Assembly (NCBI GenBank): GCA_964572855.1 | Contig: CAZNGF010000050.1 | Span: 1 to 23,347, forward strand | Length of the DNA: 23,347 nt | DNA from: CAZNGF01 sp964572855 | GTDB taxonomy: Bacteria > Bipolaricaulota > Bipolaricaulia > RBG-16-55-9 > JAJCYT01 | Direction of reading: 5' to 3' | Part shown: positions 7,120-12,858 of the stretch, piece by piece | Layout: every line of letters begins with the position of its first letter | Position numbering within the stretch: position 1 is the stretch's first letter | Position numbers and translations under genes: made by a program | Notes under the pieces: generated by a model | What the model was told of the DNA's origin: nothing | Databases searched by the model: none | The model's input: only the letters and a program-made list of their open reading frames with translations

Positions 7120-8007
7120 TCCCACCCACCACAACCCGATCCACGCGCACAGCGCGGTCACCGCGTAGAGCGTCGCCAACATGGGCCACGTCCCCCAGCG
7201 CGCCTCCAGGCGGTGGTGGATGTGTTGCCGGTCGGCGGAGAAGATCGGTTTGCGCGCCCGCAGGCGTCTCAGGATCGCGTAGGCCGTGTCGCCGAGCGGA
7301 AGCGCGAAGACGAGCGCCCACGGGAGGAGGTCGAATGCCGCGCCGGCGTCGGTCGCGGCGTGCAGGCTCAGCATCCCCAGGCTGAACCCAACGAAGTAAC
7401 TTCCCCCGTCCCCCAGGAACGCCCGGGCCGGCGGCCGGTTGAACGCCCAGAACACGCAGCAACCCGCAAGGAACGCGACGGCAAACGTACCCCAGGCACC
7501 GTGGAGACCCCCGCCCGACCATATCGCGCCCGCCAGCAAAGCGGCCAGCCCCACCGCCAGCCCGTCGCTCCCGTCGACGAGGTTAAAGGCGTTGGTGAGC
7601 GCGAGCACCCAAAGGAAGGCACAGGCAGCCAGCAGCGGCCACCACGACAACGCCCAGGGCCCCACGCGCAGGGCGCCCGGGAGCCCCGTCAGAACCAACG
7701 CCAGCGCGATCAGGACGACCTGGCCCGACAACTTCCACAGGGGGGATCGATCGTGACGATCGTCGTCCAATCCGAGCACGGCCATGCCGCCGGCACAGAC
7801 CAGCGCACCCCAGGCGGACGGCGCGAACAAAGCCGAACCGGCCAGCACCCCAAGCGCAAGCCCGCCGCCCGCCACGGGCCTGGGGATCCCGTGGCGCTTG
7901 CGGTCGCCGCCCGGGCGGTCCAGCAGACCCCAGCGTTCGCCCCAGCGCACGAACAGCAGGATGCCCGGCACCGTGGTCAGCAACGCCGTCAGAAAGGGGG
8001 CGAGCAT
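7108..8007 (-). CDS. wecA: Undecaprenyl-phosphate GlcNAc-1-phosphate transferase family protein (WecA/TagO-type)
   Basis: 299 residues, polytopic (roughly nine to eleven membrane helices). It carries the family's catalytic motifs in order: DRPGGDRKRHG (30-40) with PRPVAGG, LGLDDDRHD (79-86), NAFNLVDGSDGL (139-150), FLGDGGSYF (197-205) and DRQHIHHRL (259-267). These enzymes move a sugar-1-phosphate, usually GlcNAc-1-P, from a UDP-sugar onto undecaprenyl phosphate, starting O-antigen, teichoic acid or other surface polymers at the cytoplasmic face of the membrane. The HIHHR motif favours the WecA/TagO branch over MraY. The -10 box TAGGAT ends six bases before the ATG (8005-8007), so the mRNA may be leaderless, although AGGA within it could mimic a weak ribosome site. 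The final codons and TGA are read from the antisense of tRNA-Ala. Confidence 0.9.
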   Translation of the reverse strand: MLAPFLTALLTTVPGILLFVRWGERWGLLDRPGGDRKRHGIPRPVAGGGLALGVLAGSALFAPSAWGALVCAGGMAVLGLDDDRHDRSPLWKLSGQVVLIALALVLTGLPGALRVGPWALSWWPLLAACAFLWVLALTNAFNLVDGSDGLAVGLAALLAGAIWSGGGLHGAWGTFAVAFLAGCCVFWAFNRPPARAFLGDGGSYFVGFSLGMLSLHAATDAGAAFDLLPWALVFALPLGDTAYAILRRLRARKPIFSADRQHIHHRLEARWGTWPMLATLYAVTALCAWIGLWWVGWWR

Positions 8008-8013
8008 GGGTGT

Positions 8014-8042
8014 ATCCTAAGGCGGTTGCCGTTCGCGGGCAA
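8014..8042 (-). promoter_or_regulatory. Predicted leaderless promoter of the wecA-like gene
   Basis: On the minus strand: TTGCCC (8037-8042), 17 bases, TAGGAT (8014-8019), six bases, ATG. It faces away from the holB promoter and its -35 region overlaps the region where the holB -35 should be. Confidence 0.6.
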
Positions 8043-8055
8043 CGGGCCGCCCGGC

Positions 8056-8061
8056 TACACT
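8056..8061 (+). promoter_or_regulatory. Predicted -10 box of holB, leaderless geometry
   Basis: TACACT followed by six bases and the ATG at 8068. No ribosome site is visible. The -35 region is poor (TTCGCG at 8032-8037 with an 18-base spacer), so the promoter may be weak or need activation. Confidence 0.45.
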
Positions 8062-8067
8062 GGCGCC

Positions 8068-8925
8068 ATGGCACCCGCTCTGCAGGCTACCGCCGCCTTC
8101 ATCCTCGCCAGCGCGCGCAACGTCGAGCTCGGGAGAAGTTACGTCCAGGCGCTGCTGTGCGCCGACCGCTGCGGCCGGTGCGAGACGTGCCGCAAGCTGG
8201 CGGGAGGCACGCACCCGGACGTCCGCTGGATCGCACCGGACGGCAAGAACATCCGCATCGAGCAGGTGCGGGAGCTCCAGCGCCAAGCGCTCTACCCGCC
8301 CCACGAGGGGACCCGCAAGGTGCTCGTGATCGACGGGGCGGATCGGCTGAGCCGGGAGGCTTCCAACAGCCTGCTCAAAACGCTGGAGGACCCGCCACCC
8401 CACGCCGTGTTCCTCCTGCTGACGCAGCGTCTGGGGGACCTGCTGCCCACGGTGGTGTCGCGCTGCCGCGTCGTGCGCGACGCCTCGGTGACCTGGGACG
8501 GGGACGATACCGCGGCGCTCTGCTGGCACGCCCCGTATTGGCTGGACCGGTTTCCGATCGAAGCCAACGAGGTCGGCGCGCCCGAAGCCACGCCCGCGGG
8601 CATCGCGGAGGGACTCAAAACGGCAGAAGGGCTGCGCGGTTTGCAGGCGGGAACACGTGCCCTCTACGACGCCCTTCCGGACTGGAGCGCGGCCGACGCG
8701 CTGGCCGCCTCCGCGGGGCTGGCCAAGTTGCCGCGCGAGCGCCTGGAATACGCCCTGCACGGGCTCACGGCCCGGTTTCGCGAGCACGCGTTCGCGCGCG
8801 GGGGGCTGGACGCACTGCGCGCCCTATCGGTGTCCTACGGCCACCTGCGCGCCAACGCCAACCCGCAACTCCTGCTCGACGCGCTCCTGCTCCAGCTCCA
8901 GGCCGCGCTGCGCGACGGCGCTTGA
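8068..8925 (+). CDS. holB: DNA polymerase III delta' subunit-like clamp-loader protein, P-loop lost
   Basis: 285 residues. It has the clamp-loader zinc knuckle (Cys31, Cys35, Cys38, Cys41 in CADRCGRCETC), then GTHPD, a Walker B-like VLVIDGADRL, the NSLLKTLEDPPPHAVFLLLT segment with sensor 1, and VVSRCRVV containing the SRC trans-acting arginine motif. Delta' acts in the clamp-loader complex that places the beta clamp on DNA. Where other delta' or gamma/tau proteins have GxxGxGKT, this one has FILASARNVELGRSY, so no ATP is expected to bind. The usual 20-25 residues before that point are also missing. E. coli delta' is likewise catalytically silent, so loss of the P-loop is tolerable. The frame is open upstream but antisense to wecA; the leaderless promoter supports 8068. 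Confidence 0.85.
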   Translation: MAPALQATAAFILASARNVELGRSYVQALLCADRCGRCETCRKLAGGTHPDVRWIAPDGKNIRIEQVRELQRQALYPPHEGTRKVLVIDGADRLSREASNSLLKTLEDPPPHAVFLLLTQRLGDLLPTVVSRCRVVRDASVTWDGDDTAALCWHAPYWLDRFPIEANEVGAPEATPAGIAEGLKTAEGLRGLQAGTRALYDALPDWSAADALAASAGLAKLPRERLEYALHGLTARFREHAFARGGLDALRALSVSYGHLRANANPQLLLDALLLQLQAALRDGA

Positions 8926-8951
8926 AGCCGGCTACGAGCAGCCGTTAGAGT
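8922..8951 (+). promoter_or_regulatory. Predicted promoter of the PC4-like gene
   Basis: TTGAAG (8922-8927) overlapping the holB stop codon, 18 bases, TAGAGT (8946-8951). A leader of about 30 bases with a strong GAGGAGGAG ribosome site follows, so this gene is not leaderless. Confidence 0.5.
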
Positions 8952-8987
8952 GGGGCGCCCGAATTCCGACCGACCGCGAGGAGGAGC

Positions 8988-9233
8988 ATGAACGAGCAAG
9001 CCGAGTCCCACGAGAACGCCGAACAACTCGTCGCCGTCATCAACCGCAGCCCGACGCAGCAGATCCAGGTGCGCGTCAACGAATTCAAGGGCAAGCGCTA
9101 CATCGACCTACGCACGTTTTACCTGGACGAGAAGGACGAAAGCTACAAACCCACGCGCAAGGGCGTGTCGATCCCCGTCGAGAACTTCGAGGATCTCAAG
9201 GCCGCGTTGGACAAGGTCGAGGCCGTGCTCTAA
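8988..9233 (+). CDS. Small PC4/p15 coactivator-domain (YdbC-like) nucleic-acid-binding protein
   Basis: 81 residues. The core EFKGKRYIDLRTFY followed by PTRKGVSIPVENFEDLKAAL is the PC4-like fold: a four-stranded sheet and a C-terminal helix that binds single-stranded nucleic acid as a dimer. Bacterial members are often annotated as transcriptional coactivator p15/PC4; their physiological role is poorly defined. The length fits bacterial single-domain members, with a short acidic N-terminal tail of about 13 residues. GAGGAGGAG directly precedes the ATG, giving one of the strongest ribosome sites in the window, so high expression is likely. It stands alone, with predicted promoters both before it and before the next gene. 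Confidence 0.88.
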   Translation: MNEQAESHENAEQLVAVINRSPTQQIQVRVNEFKGKRYIDLRTFYLDEKDESYKPTRKGVSIPVENFEDLKAALDKVEAVL

Positions 9234-9240
9234 GCGCCGC

Positions 9241-9270
9241 TTGACCCGGCTCGGCCGGATGTGTTAGCTT
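9241..9270 (+). promoter_or_regulatory. Predicted leaderless promoter of the PKD lipoprotein
   Basis: TTGACC (9241-9246), 18 bases, TAGCTT (9265-9270), six bases, GTG at 9277. This geometry favours the GTG over the in-frame ATGs at 9283 and 9292. Confidence 0.5.
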
Positions 9271-9276
9271 GGCGGG

Positions 9277-10026
9277 GTGAGGATGGAGGACATGCGCTTC
9301 CAAATCGTCGTCGCGCTGCTCCTGGTCGCCGTCCTGCTGAGCGGTTGCGGCCTGTTGCAGGGGACCAAGCTCGCCCCCGACGCGGCCATCGAGGCCGACC
9401 CGACGCAAGGCCACGCGCCGCTCGAGGTGCGCTTCAGCGGCGCCCCTTCGTCCGACGTTTACGGGGCGGTAACGGGGTATGCGTGGGCGTTTGGCGACGG
9501 GACGAGCGGCTCGGGAATGATCGCAACGCACACCTACTTGCGGCCCGGCACCTATGTGGTCTCCCTCGAGGTCACCAACAGCCTCGGCCTCCGCGACAGC
9601 GAGCGCGTCACCGTGTTCGTCAAGGAGGCCCCGCCTCCCCCCGAGCCACCCCAGCCACCCGGCACCCCGGGCGAACAGCGGGACACCGCGGAAAACGCGT
9701 TGCTGATCGCGACCCGCACGCTTCCGGAACGGGTGGATGCCGACGGGTTGCTCCAGGTCGAGGTCACGGTCGAAGCGAAGACCGATCTCGCGCTGGTGGC
9801 CTTCGTGGAAACGCCCGCCGGGCTCATTTTGGAGGACGGGGTCCTGCGCGAGTTCCGCCAAAGCTTGCCGGAGGGTGAACGTTTCACGCTCCGCTACACG
9901 CTGAGGGATCACGACGGCGGGGGCGGCTCGATCGCCGGCACGGTGCGCGCCAAACCGCCGGACGGGCAGAGCCTGAGCGTCGAACTCGCCTCGTCGGTGG
10001 CGGCCGCCGAGGCGGAGGCACCGTAG
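9277..10026 (+). CDS. PKD-domain lipoprotein
   Basis: 249 residues from the GTG at 9277 (244 from the ATG at 9292; GAGG nine bases before 9292 makes that start possible too). The N-terminus is a lipoprotein signal with lipobox LLSGC, so the mature protein should be lipid-anchored outside the cytoplasmic membrane. Residues about 38-115 form a PKD/Ig-like domain with its hallmarks APLEVRFSG, YAWAFGDG and HTYLRPGTYVVSLEVTN. A proline-rich linker (about 118-130) leads to a second beta-rich module of about 110 residues that I do not recognise. PKD domains usually mediate protein or glycan contacts on the cell surface. It is followed after a single base by the HhH membrane protein gene, so the two are translationally coupled. 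Confidence 0.85.
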   Translation: MRMEDMRFQIVVALLLVAVLLSGCGLLQGTKLAPDAAIEADPTQGHAPLEVRFSGAPSSDVYGAVTGYAWAFGDGTSGSGMIATHTYLRPGTYVVSLEVTNSLGLRDSERVTVFVKEAPPPPEPPQPPGTPGEQRDTAENALLIATRTLPERVDADGLLQVEVTVEAKTDLALVAFVETPAGLILEDGVLREFRQSLPEGERFTLRYTLRDHDGGGGSIAGTVRAKPPDGQSLSVELASSVAAAEAEAP

Positions 10027-10027
10027 C

Positions 10028-10396
10028 GTGACCGTCGCGGAAGCCGCCCTGGGTCTTGCCACGTTGGCGCTTGCCCTGGGCGGCTTGTGGCTGTACCAGT
10101 GGGTCTGCACGCGCATGGACGAGGCGGGTGACGCGCGTCGCCGTCGCTGGATGCGTGAACGGGAGCGAATTTTATCCCACCTTGAAGCGGAGGCACCGGA
10201 TCCGCCCGAACGTCCCCTGACCGACATCTCGGGCGTCGGAACGCAAACCGCCCAACTCCTGAGGCGGGCCGGTTTCGACACGATCGAGGCCGTGGCCAAC
10301 GCCGAGGTCAAGCGTTTGAGCCGCGTGCCCGGCTTCAAAGCCAAGCGGGCCAAGGCCGTCATTCGCGAGGCACGCGACCTGCTGGACGAGCGTTAG
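10028..10396 (+). CDS. Membrane-anchored helix-hairpin-helix protein
   Basis: 122 residues, GTG start one base after the lipoprotein stop. A single membrane helix (about residues 4-24) is followed by an arginine-rich stretch (RRRRWMRERER), which by the positive-inside rule places the rest in the cytoplasm. Residues about 63-120 form a helix-hairpin-helix module: LTDISGVGTQTAQLLRRAGF, then LSRVPGFKAKRAKAVIREA, two HhH motifs like those in DNA-binding domains of repair proteins. A membrane protein that could hold DNA is inferred; binding has not been shown. No nuclease or catalytic domain is present. Its partner lipoprotein lies on the opposite face of the membrane, so any functional link is unclear. 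Confidence 0.7.
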   Translation: MTVAEAALGLATLALALGGLWLYQWVCTRMDEAGDARRRRWMRERERILSHLEAEAPDPPERPLTDISGVGTQTAQLLRRAGFDTIEAVANAEVKRLSRVPGFKAKRAKAVIREARDLLDER

Positions 10397-10401
10397 CGCT
10401 T

Positions 10402-10430
10402 TTGCGGGACCGGGACCCACGCGTTACCAT
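10402..10430 (+). promoter_or_regulatory. Predicted promoter of gatB
   Basis: TTGCGG (10402-10407), 17 bases, TACCAT (10425-10430), giving a leader of about 25 bases that holds the AGAGGTGG ribosome site. Confidence 0.55.
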
Positions 10431-10461
10431 CGCCTCCCCAAGTCCCGCTAAGAGGTGGTTC

Positions 10462-11868
10462 ATGCACACGGCCATCGGCCTTGAAGTTCATGCCCAACTC
10501 AACACGCGCACCAAGCTGTTCTGTGGCTGCAGCACGAACTATTTCCAGCAGCCGCCCAACACGCACACGTGCCCGGTTTGCCTGGGCATGCCCGGCGCCC
10601 TGCCCGTGCTCAACCGTCGCGCAATCGAGTTGACGCTGCGCGTCGGCCTGGCGCTCAGCTGCACGGTCCCCCCCCGCTGCAAGTTCGACCGCAAGAATTA
10701 TTTCTACCCGGACCTGCCCAAGGGATACCAGATCTCACAGTACGACGAGCCCCTCTGCGCGGACGGGTTGCTCGAATTCGAGCATGAGGGCCGGACTCGC
10801 CGTGTGCGCGTCCGCCGCGTCCATTTGGAAGAGGACGCGGGTAAACTGCTGCACGGAGCCCATGGAACGCTGGTGGACCTGAACCGCACCGGCGTCCCGC
10901 TAATCGAGATCGTCACCGAACCGGACCTGAGCGACCCCGGCGAGGCCGCCGCCTTCATGCGCGCGTTGCGGCAGCTACTGCGCTACCTGGATGTCTGCGA
11001 CGGCGACATGGAAAAGGGCTCGCTGCGCTGCGACGCCAACGTGTCCCTGAGCCGCGATCCGGAGAAGCTCGGCACCAAGACCGAGGTCAAGAACATGAAC
11101 TCGTTCAAGGCCGTGGAGGACGCGCTCGGGTTCGAGCTGGCGCGCCACCGCCGCTTGCTGGAGGCGGGCAAGCGAATCGTGCAGGAAACGCTCGGCTGGG
11201 ACGCGGATCGGGGCGAGGCCATCGCCATGCGCGACAAGGAGGAGGCCGAGGACTACCGCTACTTCCCCGAGCCCGACCTGCCGCCCGTGGCGGTCGAAGC
11301 TGGCTGGCTGGAGGACATCCGCAACACCATGCCCGAGACGCCCGCCCAGCGCCGCAAGCGCTTCGCAACGGCCTACGGCCTGCCCGCCTACGACGTCGGC
11401 GTGCTCACCGAGGAGCGCGAGCTGGCCGACTACTTCGAGGCCGTGTTACAGGACTTCGACGAGCCCAAAGAGGTCAGCAACTGGATCATGGGCGAGGTGT
11501 TGCGGTTGTTGAAGGAGCACGAAACGCTCAAGCTGAGCGCCGCCGACCTGGCACAACTGCTCGCGATGGTCAAAGCCGGCGAGGTCAACCGCAACACCGC
11601 CAAGGAGGTCGTTGGGCTGGCATTTGAAACCGGCCGATCTCCCGCACAGATCGTCGAGGAGCGCGGGCTGAAACGGATCTCCGACAGCGGTGAGTTGGAG
11701 GGGATCGTGGCCAAGGTCGTGGCCGCCCACCCGGACGAGGTCGAGGATTTCCGCAACGGCAACGAGAAGGTGTTGGGCTGGTTCGTGGGCCAGGTCATGG
11801 CCAAGACCCAAGGTAAGGCTGATCCCAAGGCGGCGCGCGACCTGCTCCACCAACACTTGACGCAATAG
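10462..11868 (+). CDS. gatB: Aspartyl/glutamyl-tRNA(Asn/Gln) amidotransferase subunit B
   Basis: 468 residues, close to the family's usual 475-490. The N-terminus IGLEVHAQLNTRTKLFC, the zinc cysteines Cys21, Cys23, Cys37 and Cys40 (CGC...CPVC), the KNYFYPDLPKGYQISQYD motif, HLEEDAGKL, and the C-terminal YqeY-like tRNA-binding region (GEVNRNTAKEV) are all present. GatB, with GatA and GatC, converts Glu-tRNA(Gln) or Asp-tRNA(Asn) to the amide form using ammonia channelled from glutamine. gatA and gatC are not in this window, so the operon is split. The ATG at 10462 is preceded by AGAGGTGG; a start at 10402 would put the -35 box inside the gene. Confidence 0.96.
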   Translation: MHTAIGLEVHAQLNTRTKLFCGCSTNYFQQPPNTHTCPVCLGMPGALPVLNRRAIELTLRVGLALSCTVPPRCKFDRKNYFYPDLPKGYQISQYDEPLCADGLLEFEHEGRTRRVRVRRVHLEEDAGKLLHGAHGTLVDLNRTGVPLIEIVTEPDLSDPGEAAAFMRALRQLLRYLDVCDGDMEKGSLRCDANVSLSRDPEKLGTKTEVKNMNSFKAVEDALGFELARHRRLLEAGKRIVQETLGWDADRGEAIAMRDKEEAEDYRYFPEPDLPPVAVEAGWLEDIRNTMPETPAQRRKRFATAYGLPAYDVGVLTEERELADYFEAVLQDFDEPKEVSNWIMGEVLRLLKEHETLKLSAADLAQLLAMVKAGEVNRNTAKEVVGLAFETGRSPAQIVEERGLKRISDSGELEGIVAKVVAAHPDEVEDFRNGNEKVLGWFVGQVMAKTQGKADPKAARDLLHQHLTQ

Positions 11869-11920
11869 GGTTCTAACCGCGACGCCATCATCTTTTGTTT
11901 TCCACCTCAAAAAGCGAGAA

Positions 11921-11941
11921 CGGGTACGATATCGTTGCCCG
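11921..11941. repeat. Imperfect inverted repeat centred on ACGATATCGT
   Basis: A perfect 10-base palindrome (11926-11935), extended by CGGG and CCCG arms with a small asymmetry. It sits just before the 11956 hairpin. It could be part of a tandem terminator or a regulator site; nothing decides between them. Confidence 0.4.
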
Positions 11942-11955
11942 CTAAAGAGGAAGGA

Positions 11956-11983
11956 GGGAAGGTGAGTGGGGGCTCACCTTCCC
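11956..11983. terminator. Strong hairpin after gatB
   Basis: A perfect 11-bp stem (11956-11966 with 11973-11983) with a six-base TGGGGG loop. The pyrimidine/T-rich run (TCCTTCCTCTTT) follows the stem on the minus strand, so it would work best as a terminator for a minus-strand transcript coming from the gene-free region. It could also trim the gatB mRNA 3' end. Confidence 0.6.
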
Positions 11984-12432
11984 TAAATGAGGTTAGCAAC
12001 TACAGAAGGGCTGTCAATCACGCCGTTGGGGACTCGAACCCCGCCGGGAATCGGCTCGGGGAAAATCCGCGCCATAGGAGGTTGGCAGGATGACGCGGCA
12101 AAACCCAAGCCGTTGGGGCTGTAAACCCACAGTCCGGTTGGCTCCTTGCCTAGCGTGCGACATGGTCTCCCTTCCGTACGCGATCATCACCTCAAGCTTA
12201 GCGCCCGATGTGGATCCACGTAAGGACTGACGTACGCTCGCCGATGTCACTTTGTCCGCCGAGTGGGGGACAATTGTACCCCGGCGCGCCGCTCGTCCTC
12301 GCCCATAAAGTTAGGCCACGCCCGGTGGAAAGACCATGAAAGGAAGGTGGAAATCCCGTCCAACCCCTTGGCGCATCCAAGCACCGACGTTGCGATCCTG
12401 AATGCGCCTCGTCGAAAGACGGGATCCGTTGT
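11984..12432. other. Gene-free stretch with several hairpins (main part of the 11869-12432 gap); possible structured RNA
   Basis: No convincing protein gene. Hairpins visible: GGGG-ACTCGAA-CCCC at 12028-12042 (a T-arm-like loop on the minus strand), CCCAA-GCCG-TTGGG at 12104-12117, CTGT/ACAG at 12119-12132, an enclosing AGGAG/CTCCT pair (12076-12080 with 12142-12146), and GGCGCAT/ATGCGCC (12370-12376 with 12402-12408). The ten bases GCCGTTGGGG occur twice (12022-12031 and 12109-12118). Taken together with the terminator-like hairpin at 11956, a minus-strand non-coding RNA is possible, but I could not match it to tmRNA, RNase P, SRP RNA or a riboswitch class. Confidence 0.35.
12265..12282. promoter_or_regulatory. 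Near-perfect 18-bp palindrome (operator-like)
   Basis: Half-sites GGGGGACAA and TTGTACCCC match in eight of nine positions around the centre ACAATTGT. On the minus strand the TACAAT within it resembles a -10 box, but no good -35 lies upstream. A protein-binding site over a promoter for the gene-free region is one reading. Confidence 0.4.
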
Positions 12433-12858
12433 CTATTCCGGCGGCAGCTCGGCCACTTCCCAGTAGTCTCGCACGGTGTTGATCGCGCGGATGAACTCGC
12501 TGGAGCTGGCCGGTTTCTGGATGTAGCTGCTGGCGCCCGAGTCGTAGGCGCGGATGCGGTCCTCCTCGCGCTTCGACACCGTCAGGACGATCACGGGAAT
12601 GCGGCGCAGCCGCTCGTCCGCCTTGATCTGTTCCAGCACTTCCAGCCCGCTCAGCTTGGGCAGGTTCAGATCCAAGAAGATCAAGTCCGGCCGCGGCGCG
12701 TCCGAAAAATCGCCACGCTGGCCCAGAAAGTCCAACGCCTGCTGTCCGTCGTTGACCACGTGCAACTCGTCCTTGAGGTTGCCCTTCTTGAGCGTGCGCT
12801 GCGTGATCTTGACGTCGTCGGGATTGTCCTCAACCAACAAGATCTTGAGCCGTTTCAT
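12433..12858 (-). CDS. Single-domain response regulator (Rcp1-like)
   Basis: 141 residues, a CheY-like receiver domain only. Acidic pocket at Glu10-Asp11, phospho-acceptor Asp63 in FLDLNLP, Thr93 in VLTVS and Lys115 in IQKPA. There is no output domain, so it should act by protein contact or as a phosphorelay carrier. The LLVEDNPDDVKIT start and IFLDLNLPKLSG resemble regulators that partner phytochrome-like kinases (Rcp1 type). Its ATG lies 29 bases inside the end of the upstream sensor kinase gene, in another frame, so the pair is surely co-expressed and probably cognate. What it controls cannot be read here. Confidence 0.93.
   Translation of the reverse strand: MKRLKILLVEDNPDDVKITQRTLKKGNLKDELHVVNDGQQALDFLGQRGDFSDAPRPDLIFLDLNLPKLSGLEVLEQIKADERLRRIPVIVLTVSKREEDRIRAYDSGASSYIQKPASSSEFIRAINTVRDYWEVAELPPE

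Noticed and set aside
7213..8067. N-terminal extension of holB into a long upstream open frame
   Set aside because: It is antisense to the well-supported wecA-like gene and has no P-loop or clamp-loader sequence; the leaderless promoter fits the ATG at 8068.
12050..12150. Cobalamin- or TPP-type riboswitch
   Set aside because: The conserved boxes of either class are not present and no downstream gene on the plus strand would be controlled.
12014..12250. A 78-codon minus-strand frame in the gene-free interval
   Set aside because: No ribosome site, no recognisable domain and an arginine/serine-rich composition typical of chance frames; the hairpins explain the interval better.
12014..12430. 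tmRNA on the minus strand, suggested by the GGGG-TTCGAGT-CCCC hairpin near its 3' end and a TTTCGAC element at about 12410-12416
   Set aside because: No matching acceptor 5' strand, no CCA, the T stem has only four good pairs, and no tag frame ending in Ala-Ala could be found.
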